Assembly (NCBI RefSeq): GCF_029227915.1
Contig: NC_079883.1
Coordinates: 9,052,001 to 9,116,000, forward strand
Origin: Hydractinia symbiolongicarpus
Lineage: Eukaryota; Cnidaria; Hydrozoa; Anthoathecata; Hydractiniidae
Length of the DNA: 64,000 nt
Direction of reading: 5' to 3'
The position numbers and the translations under genes were made by a program. Positions 1 to 7,752 of the stretch are shown here, in pieces (position 1 is the first letter of the stretch; the number at the start of each line of letters is the position of its first letter). The notes under the pieces were generated by a model, which saw only the letters and a program-made list of their open reading frames with translations, was not told where the DNA came from and ran no database searches.

Positions 1-368
1 TTGGTGCTAAGAAAGTAATTTCTGATTGGCTGCATAATGACATTACGCTCATTACTTTAACATTTTTATAAAATCTGTGTTTTTTGGCTACGGGAAAACG
101 GCTGTATCTTCTGATACACAAAAGCTTTTGACTTTTTTTTTTTTTAGTAAGTAGCAGAAGGTTTGGCGAATTCCAACGATGCCAAATTTATTGCCTTACT
201 GAAACATTAAGACCACGAATTTTTAAAAAAACTACAGTTTTACTTAAAAAAATGTACAAAATGTTCGGAACATTTTGTAATGACGCAACTCTATTGGTTA
301 ATTAGGGTGTTTCCACGAGCAGTAGGTAATTTTATGGCCTCTTTTTAAAGCTGTCTGAATTCTGTTAA

Positions 369-725
<357 letters not shown>

Positions 726-1148
726 GCGTTGTCATTGCTCAACAAAAACGGCTATTTTTATAGCCACAAATCTTTTAAAACATTACTTTGTGCACGCTTC
801 CAAATTACACAATGTGTAAAGTCTTGTCACAGTTACATTTATTGCTATACGATACTATGTCATATATGACACAAAAAAAATTTAGAAATACTTTGTAGGG
901 TTAATTTGCCTGGGAGTGTTTCCGTGAAAAGCTGGGTTAAGTTAAATGTAAGCAATAACATGGATCAATGTACTTGTCTTTTCTGCAAGTACAGCTAATA
1001 ATACGTATGAAAAGTGAAGCTAATCCACACACACACATGGGGAAGTATTTTAAATGTAGGCTAGTGTTCTTAAGCACATTATTTAGAAGTTTTATTAACT
1101 TCGGTTAACTTGTAGTGACGCCAAGTAAATGTTTTTTTAAAGATGTGT
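726..1148. other. H4/H2B convergent 3' spacer
   Basis: AT-rich spacer with the two histone 3' ends facing each other. Visible structure includes a perfect 14-bp palindrome TGTCATATATGACA (857-870), a hairpin with 8-bp arms TGTACTTG / CAAGTACA (969-993) and a short CA run near 1028-1036. I see no gene here. The other copies are at the equivalent unit positions. Confidence 0.8.
750..765 (+). promoter_or_regulatory. Histone mRNA 3' stem-loop of H4
   Basis: 6-bp stem GGCTAT / ATAGCC with TTTT loop, flanked by AAC before and ACAAA after. This is the SLBP-binding 3' end of replication-dependent histone mRNA. An A-rich element (about 773-784, ending AAAACATT) follows and is shared with the other histone genes, so it is the likely histone downstream element for U7 pairing. 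The fifth stem pair is A-U rather than the usual Y-R. Confidence 0.93.
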
Positions 1149-1164
1149 GGTCTTAAAAAAGACC
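1149..1164 (-). promoter_or_regulatory. Histone mRNA 3' stem-loop of H2B (variant stem)
   Basis: On the minus strand GGTCTT-TTTT-AAGACC, then ACACATC and an A-rich TTTAAAAAAACATT. The stem differs from the other four histone genes by base changes on both arms that keep pairing. It fits the metazoan consensus GGYYYUHHUHARRRCC fully. Confidence 0.93.
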
Positions 1165-1187
1165 GTTTGTGTTTGGTAGACGTTGGT

Positions 1188-1592
1188 TTACTTGCTGCTT
1201 GTGTATTTTGTGACGGCTTTTGTTCCTTCACTGACTGCGTGTTTTGCAAGTTCTCCAGGCAAGAGAAGACGTACTGCGGTTTGAATTTCACGAGAAGAGA
1301 TGGTCGACTTTTTGTTTTGAAGAGCCAAACGCGAAGCTTCGGAAGCAATGCGCTCAAAGATGTCGTTGACAAATGAGTTCATGATGCTCATAGCTTTGCT
1401 TGAAACTCCGACATCTGGGTGAACTTGTTTCAAAACATTGTAGATGTAAATAGCATAACTTTCCTTTCTCTTTCTCTTGCGTTTCTTTTCACCAGTTCCA
1501 CCAATCTTTCCTCCTTTTTTGCCGGCTCTTTTTTCACCTTTCTTGGCTACTTTAGGTGCCTGTTTTCCTCCTTTAGCTGCTGCGTCAGACAT
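1188..1592 (-). CDS. H2B: Histone H2B
   Basis: Core histone H2B, 134 aa, the dimer partner of H2A. It has a lysine-rich tail (residues 1-40) ending in the basic [10 protein letters not shown] patch that passes between the DNA gyres. The histone fold follows from about [19 protein letters not shown] to the C-terminal helix, ending AVTKYTSSK. The Lys in AVTKY is the conserved ubiquitination site. The length is slightly above the usual 122-126 aa because of the longer tail. The start is chosen at MSDAAAKGG, directly after the H2A/H2B divergent promoter. The 3' stem-loop is at 1149-1164. Confidence 0.99.
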   Translation of the reverse strand: MSDAAAKGGKQAPKVAKKGEKRAGKKGGKIGGTGEKKRKRKRKESYAIYIYNVLKQVHPDVGVSSKAMSIMNSFVNDIFERIASEASRLALQNKKSTISSREIQTAVRLLLPGELAKHAVSEGTKAVTKYTSSK

Positions 1593-1876
1593 GGTTAAAA
1601 ATTTTTGCTACTTAACTTGTAAATAAGCATTAAACTGCAAGTCAAAACTTTTTGTTTATAAGTAAAAAAATCGGATCGAATTCGATCCGAAAACGCCGAT
1701 ACGCAATTTAATTGGTTAAAAAAAAAATCTTTTGTTTAATACTTAATTATGATTGGTTAAAAAAACATGATTTCGATCCTATTTTTATGATGAAAAAACG
1801 AGTAAAGTTTATTTCGTTAACACTTACGTTAAATATTCGTACGTTTTTGTATTAACTTACAAATCAAATCGCAGTT
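1593..1876. promoter_or_regulatory. H2B/H2A divergent promoter
   Basis: 284-bp intergenic region driving H2B leftward and H2A rightward. A minus-strand TATA-like TATAAAC lies at 1654-1660 for H2B; a weak TAAATAT at 1830-1836 may serve H2A. Two reversed CCAAT boxes (ATTGGTTAAA at 1711 and 1752) are nearly the same sequence. A perfect 20-bp palindrome centred on GAATTC (1671-1690, arms TCGGATCGAA / TTCGATCCGA) sits beside the H2B TATA. A third TTCGATCC half-site is at 1772-1779, so this is a plausible factor-binding site. The function of the palindrome is not known to me. Confidence 0.8.
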
Positions 1877-2257
1877 ATGTCTGGACGTGGAAAAGGTGGA
1901 AAAGCTAAGGCTAAAGCCAAGACAAGATCCTCAAGAGCTGGACTTCAATTTCCAGTCGGTAGAGTGCATAGATTCCTTCGTAGAGGGCACTATGCTAACC
2001 GAATTGGATCTGGAGCACCAGTTTACTTAGCAGCCGTCTTGGAATATTTATCTGCTGAGATATTGGAGTTGGCTGGTAACGCAGCAAGAGACAACAAAAA
2101 AGCTAGGATTATTCCAAGACATTTACAATTGGCTGTTCGTAATGATGAAGAATTAAACAAACTTTTGAGCGGTGTAACCATTGCAGCTGGTGGTGTTTTG
2201 CCAAACATTCAAGCTGTCTTACTCCCAAAGAAGAACGACAAAGGACAGAAGAAGTAA
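1877..2257 (+). CDS. H2A: Histone H2A
   Basis: Canonical core histone H2A, 126 aa. The tail [14 protein letters not shown] is followed by the signature [15 protein letters not shown] and the histone fold. The acidic patch is intact (the E of LEYL, the two E of AEILEL, and DEE before LNKLL). The docking segment [13 protein letters not shown] is followed by a short tail KNDKGQKK. There is no SQ(E/D) motif at the C-terminus, so this is not H2A.X, and it lacks H2A.Z hallmarks. It is divergent from H2B. The stem-loop is at 2280-2295, 22 nt past the stop. The 5S gene starts about 200 bp downstream on the same strand. Confidence 0.99.
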   Translation: MSGRGKGGKAKAKAKTRSSRAGLQFPVGRVHRFLRRGHYANRIGSGAPVYLAAVLEYLSAEILELAGNAARDNKKARIIPRHLQLAVRNDEELNKLLSGVTIAAGGVLPNIQAVLLPKKNDKGQKK

Positions 2258-2279
2258 ACCGCTACACTCAGAAAACAAC

Positions 2280-2295
2280 GGCTATTTTTATAGCC
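2280..2295 (+). promoter_or_regulatory. Histone mRNA 3' stem-loop of H2A
   Basis: GGCTAT-TTTT-ATAGCC followed by ACACATCTTTAAAAAAACATT (about 2296-2316). The downstream block is nearly identical to that after H2B. The rest of the spacer up to the 5S gene is AT-rich with no gene seen. Confidence 0.93.
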
Positions 2296-2454
2296 ACACA
2301 TCTTTAAAAAAACATTGTTTTTTTCACAAAACTATAACCTTAAAGTCTAATAGATAATCCATGCATACGCCTTGTCCTAAGTAACTCAAAGAAATTAAAT
2401 AAAAAAATTTGATCACAACGTCAAAATAAATTGCACGTATTTGCCCCTACTAAT

Positions 2455-2574
2455 GTCTACGGCCATACCACGATGAACACACCCGTTCTCGTCTGATCAC
2501 GGAAGTTAAGCATCGTCGGGCCGGGATAGTACTTGGATGGGGGACCGCCTGGGAACTCCCGGTGTCGTAGGCTT
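2455..2574 (+). rRNA. 5S: 5S ribosomal RNA
   Basis: About 120 nt, starting GTCTACGGCCATACCAC and ending with GTCGTAGGC before TTTT. The two ends pair to form helix I. Conserved eukaryotic 5S blocks are visible: TCTCGTCTGATCACGGAAG, TTAAGCATCGTCGGGCC (box A region), and AGTACTTGGATGGGGGACCGCC (box C). The internal Pol III promoter looks complete, and a T4 run at 2573-2576 serves as terminator. The 3' end is given to within 1-2 nt. Confidence 0.97.
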
Positions 2575-2924
2575 TTCATTTTCATTTGTTGCCTTTTCAT
2601 TTCAATGGTGCTGTGATATATTTCTTGTTATAACAATTAAGGAACGTGGCGGTTGTTGAAAGTGTTTCCTATGACATTTTCCTACGACATTTTCAGGTGA
2701 TAGTACGAGAAAAAAGAGCTTTCAAATGCATACAAACTCGATCTATTGCCGATCATCCAATAACCCTGACGGAATGGCAAATAAAATAAAATTCCGCCGC
2801 CTTCCGAGGACTTATATCGCAATCACGTTTCGTAACAGCCAAGCGAGGTTTTACCTTAGCGTTTAAGTCACCACCGACATTTGGCCGCGCAACTTTTCTA
2901 AGCTCATTCATTTTGACTTAAGGA
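2575..2924. other. 5S/U1 convergent spacer
   Basis: No further gene recognised. Contains an imperfect 13-bp tandem repeat CCTATGACATTTT / CCTACGACATTTT (2668-2693) and a CGGAAT...ATTCCG inverted repeat around an A-rich loop (2770-2796). Next to U1, the minus-strand GTCAAAATGAATGAGC (2902-2916) is a candidate snRNA 3' box. Base composition is less AT-biased than in the histone spacers. Confidence 0.7.
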
Positions 2925-3088
2925 GGGGGCGAGCGCGGACGCAGGCCCCCACTACCAGAAATTGTACGGTCGAGTTACTGACGTTTGCAGTAATCGCAGA
3001 GGTCAGCCCAAGCGTAGTGCAATGCAAGAGCCTCACTCTGGAAGAAAACCCTCATTGATCAGTCTTTACTTCCCCGTCAGGTAAGTAT
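2925..3088 (-). ncRNA. U1: U1 spliceosomal snRNA
   Basis: 164 nt on the minus strand, the usual metazoan length. The 5' end ATACTTACCTG is the invariant 5' splice-site recognition sequence. Stem-loop I has GATCAATGAGG where U1-70K binds (the vertebrate form is GATCACGAAGG). Stem-loop II carries ATTGCAC for U1A/SNF. The Sm site is AATTTCTGG within GTACAATTTCTGGTAG, and the 3' stem GGGGGCCTGCGTCCGCGCTCGCCCCC is intact. The 5' end is set by homology and the 3' end by the terminal stem. Confidence 0.97.
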
Positions 3089-3131
3089 GAGTTGGAACTG
3101 CACCGTAGCATGAGGGTACCCTTCAAAGTTT

Positions 3132-3145
3132 GTTAATGCTTGTGG
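3132..3145 (-). promoter_or_regulatory. Candidate U1 PSE
   Basis: Minus-strand CCACAAGCATTAAC at -57 to -44 of U1. It matches CCACAAGCAGTTAC upstream of U2 in 12 of 14 positions at nearly the same distance. This is the spacing expected of a proximal sequence element bound by SNAPc. Confidence 0.75.
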
Positions 3146-3258
3146 CTTGAGTGTGTTATAAACTGCCGTGTCGCGGGGCATAGGCTGTATTCTCCCCCAG
3201 TGTACGCGTTTTGTTCCCGCCGTAGACTATGCAGAGTGCCGTCGGAAAGAGGACTGCT

Positions 3259-3274
3259 ATTATTCTTTTATTGC
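3259..3274 (-). promoter_or_regulatory. Candidate U2 3' box
   Basis: Minus-strand GCAATAAAAGAATAAT, a few nt past the U2 3' end. It resembles the A-rich 3' boxes that direct snRNA 3' processing, and the element after U1 at 2902-2916. Based on position and composition only. Confidence 0.45.
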
Positions 3275-3278
3275 TTAT

Positions 3279-3465
3279 GTGGGCCGCCATCGGTAATAGT
3301 GCAACACCAAGGCAACCCGTGGTCACGGCGTGAATGAATCCACCTCCATGACCCAAGGCCAAAAATCAGATTAATATACTGACCATTCAGAGAATGGCCT
3401 ACCAGATATTAAACTGATAAGAACAGATACTACACTTGATCTTAGCCATTAGGCCGAGAAGCGAT
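3279..3465 (-). ncRNA. U2: U2 spliceosomal snRNA
   Basis: About 187 nt on the minus strand. The 5' half is almost the universal U2: ATCGCTTCTCGGCC, then the branch-point recognition GTGTAGTATCTG and stem IIa ATCAG...CTGGT. The Sm site is GATTTTTGG. Stem-loop IV has GTTGCACTAT in its loop, closer to the U1A-type ATTGCAC than to the vertebrate U2 ATTGCAGTAC, which fits a single dual-specificity SNF-like protein (inference). The 3' boundary is uncertain by about 5 nt. U1 lies about 190 bp downstream on the same strand. Confidence 0.96.
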
Positions 3466-3787
3466 AAAGAACAAGCGTTGCCATGATAGGCATCGTCCAC
3501 ACACCGTAACTGCTTGTGGAGCATGTCACGTTACTGTAAAGCTTACAACTGTCACCGCGTACGGATGGACGGCGACATAGTAAAAATCACGGCTGTTGAT
3601 TTAGCCGTAGGATGGAGAGCGACTGTAGCGAGTGGATGGTAACTTACATGAATGCTAACAAAGGCGACGATACTAAGTGCGTGATATTACTTTCCAATAT
3701 GACTGCGTACATTCCGTTTATCAACGCATTACGCCAGAACGTGCGCGCGCGTTACACAGTAGACCATGCAGCCGAAATGCGACAGTG
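3466..3787. other. tRNA/U2 spacer with possible Sm-type RNA
   Basis: Holds the U2 promoter (3466-3540). The minus strand then shows, in 5'-3' order, GTAAGT (3642-3647), a 6-bp hairpin ACGGCT/AGCCGT (3589-3608), GATTTTTAC (3580-3588) and a strong 3' hairpin (3551-3576, arms GTCGCCG / CGCGGTGAC with one G-U pair). This order resembles the Sm core of an snRNA or spliced-leader RNA. No PSE match was found upstream, so it is not called as a gene. Nothing else is recognised. Confidence 0.5.
3506..3519 (-). promoter_or_regulatory. Candidate U2 PSE
   Basis: Minus-strand CCACAAGCAGTTAC at -54 to -41 of U2, sharing 12 of 14 bases with the element upstream of U1. A shared TCATG also follows at about -20 in both promoters. 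Confidence 0.75.
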
Positions 3788-3860
3788 CGACCCTGCCAGG
3801 AGTCGAACCTGGAATCCCCTGATTCGTAGTCAGATGCCTTATCCATTGGGCCACAGGGCG
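3788..3860 (-). tRNA. trnR-ACG: tRNA-Arg (anticodon ACG)
   Basis: 73 nt on the minus strand. The D-arm has a 3-bp stem GCC/GGC as in other arginine tRNAs (box A TGGCCCAATGG). The anticodon arm is TCTGA-CTACGAA-TCAGG with anticodon ACG, read as ICG for CGN codons. The T-arm is CCAGG-TTCGACT-CCTGG (box B GGTTCGACTCC intact), with discriminator G. The acceptor stem pairs at positions 3-7, with G2-U71 and a C1-C72 mismatch, in all copies. No T4 run is close downstream. Either functional with an odd first pair, or a decaying copy fixed in the array. Confidence 0.88.
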
Positions 3861-4261
3861 ATGCTTATGACTTCGCCCCATCGTTATTTTGGCTTGCGCA
3901 TTCGTTTTACTTACGACAGAATTCTTCGTGTTTGTAGCCATGAAAGAAAGGGACTTCTGTGAGTGAATTTTTTTACTGTGGTCTAATAAAAAAGTCGAAA
4001 CGCAGTGCCCAATATATGAATTGCTCCTAATAGCCGGAAACAGGCCGTGTCGATGATGTAGGCCGACATACGCAACGCAAACCAAAGAACGCTTTATGAA
4101 AATCCTAACACGGGCGCGGAAGAAGCCCAAATTAACAGAGTAGATGTAATGCTGAAGACCTCAAACTCCAGCAGCTTCTCTTTCAGACTATTGCGTCGTG
4201 CTACAAATAAAAATTAACATGCTTTCGCATAGTCGCGGCTCCCAAAACGGACATTATACGA
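3861..4261. other. tRNA/H1 spacer
   Basis: No gene recognised. Visible are an inverted repeat GGGCGA / TCGCCC (3856-3861 and 3873-3878) that could pair with the tRNA 5' acceptor strand, an 8-bp hairpin TGCTGAAG/CTCCAGCA with one G-U pair (4150-4173), an A/T run 4204-4217 and a GAAA-loop hairpin on the minus strand (4219-4230). Short ORFs across this spacer have no recognisable protein features. Confidence 0.6.
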
Positions 4262-4439
4262 TGTACAGAAACACACATTTCTGTTTTCGCGCCAAATCAA
4301 TTCCCGGGAGTGGTACTTTTACGTCCGCATACTTCGCACCGTCTTAAATTATATCTCATTTACACGGTAATGTTTAGTATACTTCTACTGTGATAACAAG
4401 CATCGTTTATCGTTGGATTGTTGTAAGAAAACATTAAAA
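4262..4439 (+). promoter_or_regulatory. H1 promoter
   Basis: Contains AAACACACA (4269-4277), matching the H1-specific AC box, followed by TTTTCGCGCCAAA (4284-4296), an E2F-type site overlapping a CCAAAT. A TATA-like AAATTATAT lies at 4347-4355. AC box then E2F/CCAAT then TATA is the classic H1 promoter order and points to S-phase expression. Confidence 0.75.
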
Positions 4440-4991
4440 ATGAGTGAAGCAGCTTCTCCAAAGAAAATCGCACCCAAGAAGAAACCTGCTGCAAAGAAGA
4501 CAGCTGATCACCCTAAATATGTGGACATGATCAAGGCTGCTATCGCTACCCTAAAGGAACGCGGTGGTTCATCTCGCCAAGCTATTACAAAATATATTCA
4601 TGCAAATTACAAAGTTGCTGAAAACTCAGATCATCATCTGAAAATGGCTCTTAAACGAGGAGTAACATCAGGCGATTTGATTCAAACTAAAGGCACTGGT
4701 GCTTCTGGATCATTCAAGCTAGGTCAGGTAAAAAAAGAAAAACCTAAGAAAAAGGCCGCAGCAAAAAAGCCAACGGCAAAGAAGCCTACTGCAAAGAAAA
4801 GTACACCAAAAAAGAAGCCAGCAAAGAAGAGCACGCCAAAGAAAGCAGCAAAGAAGCCTGCCACAAAGAAAGCCTCGGCTAAGAAACCAGCAGCTAAGAA
4901 ACCCACAAAGAAGCCTGTTGCTAAAAAACCTGCAGCAAAGAAGGTCAAAAAGACTCCCAAAAAGGCAGCAAAGAAGACCGCAAAAAAATAA
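4440..4991 (+). CDS. H1: Linker histone H1
   Basis: 183 aa. Binds linker DNA at the nucleosome dyad and compacts chromatin. A short K/A/P-rich tail (1-22) is followed by a winged-helix H15 globular domain (about 23-96, [22 protein letters not shown] to GSFKLGQV). The long C-terminal tail (97-183) is built of AKKP, STPKK and KTPKK motifs, the latter typical CDK-type sites. The start is the ATG at 4440 (MSEAASPKK). A longer reading frame begins at a TTG at 4413 (DCCKKTLK), but this is not a plausible eukaryotic start and the ATG context AAAAATGAG is good. The stem-loop is at 5024-5039. Confidence 0.97.
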   Translation: MSEAASPKKIAPKKKPAAKKTADHPKYVDMIKAAIATLKERGGSSRQAITKYIHANYKVAENSDHHLKMALKRGVTSGDLIQTKGTGASGSFKLGQVKKEKPKKKAAAKKPTAKKPTAKKSTPKKKPAKKSTPKKAAKKPATKKASAKKPAAKKPTKKPVAKKPAAKKVKKTPKKAAKKTAKK

Positions 4992-5023
4992 TTTGTGTGT
5001 ATCTGGCTATTACATTAACAAAC

Positions 5024-5039
5024 GGCTATTTTTATAGCC
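5024..5039 (+). promoter_or_regulatory. Histone mRNA 3' stem-loop of H1
   Basis: GGCTAT-TTTT-ATAGCC, 32 nt past the stop, followed by ACACATTTACAAAAAAACATT (5040-5060). So H1 is also a replication-dependent, probably non-polyadenylated message. Confidence 0.93.
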
Positions 5040-5315
5040 ACACATTTACAAAAAAACATTATCTTGGTACAAAGTTAAACTTGTTTAAGTCACTTAAACA
5101 GTTAAAAAAGAGTAATTTTAAGATTAGATTCCCTAAGTTTAAGTATTTTCGTTTTTAAATTTCTTATTTTCTTGCTTTTACTTTTCTTGCCCTTCATATT
5201 TTTAACATTGTCAAACTTTATGTAGCATAAAATTTTTATGTAGCATAAAATTTAAACAGAAAGCAGAACAAAGTTTGATATAAAAAGCTAGCCGTAATAT
5301 TTTTTATGGATGTGT

Positions 5316-5331
5316 GGCTATAAAAATAGCC
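5316..5331 (-). promoter_or_regulatory. Histone mRNA 3' stem-loop of H3
   Basis: Minus-strand GGCTAT-TTTT-ATAGCC, followed by ACACATCCATAAAAAATATT, the most divergent of the five downstream A-rich elements. Confidence 0.93.
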
Positions 5332-5352
5332 GTTTTTTGTTTGGTAAGATGC

Positions 5353-6601
<1,249 letters not shown>

Positions 6602-7063
6602 GCGTTGTCATTGCTCAACAAAAACGGCTATTTTTATAGCCACAAATCTTTTAAAACATTACTTTGTGCACGCTTCCAAATTACACAATGTGTAAAGTCT
6701 TGTCACAGTTACATTTATTGCTATACGATACTATGTCATATATGACACAAAAAAAATTTAGAAATACTTTGTAGGGTTAATTTGCCTGGGAGTGTTTCCG
6801 TGAAAAGCTGGGTTAAGTTAAATGTAAGCAATAACATGGATCAATGTACTTGTCTTTTCTGCAAGTACAGCTAATAATACGTATGAAAAGTGAAGCTAAT
6901 CCACACACACACATGGGGAAGTATTTTAAATGTAGGCTAGTGTTCTTAAGCACATTATTTAGAAGTTTTATTAACTTCGGTTAACTTGTAGTGACGCCAA
7001 GTAAATGTTTTTTTAAAGATGTGTGGTCTTAAAAAAGACCGTTTGTGTTTGGTAGACGTTGGT

Positions 7064-7468
7064 TTACTTGCTGCTTGTGTATTTTGTGACGGCTTTTGTT
7101 CCTTCACTGACTGCGTGTTTTGCAAGTTCTCCAGGCAAGAGAAGACGTACTGCGGTTTGAATTTCACGAGAAGAGATGGTCGACTTTTTGTTTTGAAGAG
7201 CCAAACGCGAAGCTTCGGAAGCAATGCGCTCAAAGATGTCGTTGACAAATGAGTTCATGATGCTCATAGCTTTGCTTGAAACTCCGACATCTGGGTGAAC
7301 TTGTTTCAAAACATTGTAGATGTAAATAGCATAACTTTCCTTTCTCTTTCTCTTGCGTTTCTTTTCACCAGTTCCACCAATCTTTCCTCCTTTTTTGCCG
7401 GCTCTTTTTTCACCTTTCTTGGCTACTTTAGGTGCCTGTTTTCCTCCTTTAGCTGCTGCGTCAGACAT
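7064..7468 (-). CDS. H2B: Histone H2B, unit 2
   Basis: Protein identical to unit 1; variant stem-loop at 7025-7040. Confidence 0.99.
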   Translation of the reverse strand: MSDAAAKGGKQAPKVAKKGEKRAGKKGGKIGGTGEKKRKRKRKESYAIYIYNVLKQVHPDVGVSSKAMSIMNSFVNDIFERIASEASRLALQNKKSTISSREIQTAVRLLLPGELAKHAVSEGTKAVTKYTSSK

Positions 7469-7752
7469 GGTTAAAAATTTTTGCTACTTAACTTGTAAAT
7501 AAGCATTAAACTGCAAGTCAAAACTTTTTGTTTATAAGTAAAAAAATCGGATCGAATTCGATCCGAAAACGCCGATACGCAATTTAATTGGTTAAAAAAA
7601 AAATCTTTTGTTTAATACTTAATTATGATTGGTTAAAAAAACATGATTTCGATCCTATTTTTATGATGAAAAAACGAGTAAAGTTTATTTCGTTAACACT
7701 TACGTTAAATATTCGTACGTTTTTGTATTAACTTACAAATCAAATCGCAGTT

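Larger units (their letters stand above)
4992..5352. other. H1/H3 convergent 3' spacer
   Basis: Very AT-rich, with both 3' processing signals. Contains a palindrome with 9-bp arms TGTTTAAGT / ACTTAAACA around one C (5082-5100), and an 18-bp perfect tandem duplication (5218-5235 and 5236-5253), each copy holding TTTATG-TAG-CATAAA dyad symmetry. No gene seen. Confidence 0.8.

Noticed and set aside
895-930. U7 snRNA candidate: AATTTGCCTGG followed by an imperfect hairpin
   Set aside because: The Sm-like block matches U7 in 9 of 11 bases, but the sequence before it is A-rich like the histone downstream elements, not complementary to them. The hairpin is short with a mismatch, and there is no PSE.
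1028-1036. CA-repeat as a microsatellite
   Set aside because: Only four to five repeats, too short to call.
1188-1205. PSE-like TGCTTGTG inside the H2B coding end
   Set aside because: It encodes the conserved TSSK C-terminus, and no snRNA follows at the right distance.
3878-3900. U12-like AAAATAACGAT on the minus strand
   Set aside because: An 11-nt match only. The branch-point recognition sequence and the downstream U12 structure are absent, and the tRNA occupies the following sequence.
3612-3962. 116-aa plus-strand ORF covering the tRNA region
   Set aside because: It runs antisense through the tRNA, shows no domain-like pattern, and is maintained only because the repeat is identical in each copy.
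3940-3975. U11-like similarity (AAAGGGACTTCTGTGAGTG)
   Set aside because: The resemblance is limited to the 5' end. No U11 body, Sm domain at the right distance or PSE follows.
3729-4130. 133-aa minus-strand ORF over the tRNA
   Set aside because: It includes the tRNA sequence in frame (the stretch GRVALSHFG and neighbours), with no recognisable protein features.
4046-4156. Box C/D snoRNA suggested by GATGATG and CTGA
   Set aside because: No terminal stem brings the two boxes together, and the boxes are too short to be significant alone.
4413-4439. N-terminal extension of H1 from a TTG (DCCKKTLK)
   Set aside because: Eukaryotic H1 starts at ATG. The ATG at 4440 gives the normal SEAASPKK start, and the upstream codons are 5' UTR read in frame.
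4724-4960. 78-aa hydrophobic ORF (GFFAAGFLA repeats)
   Set aside because: This is the antisense shadow of the K/A/P-rich H1 tail.
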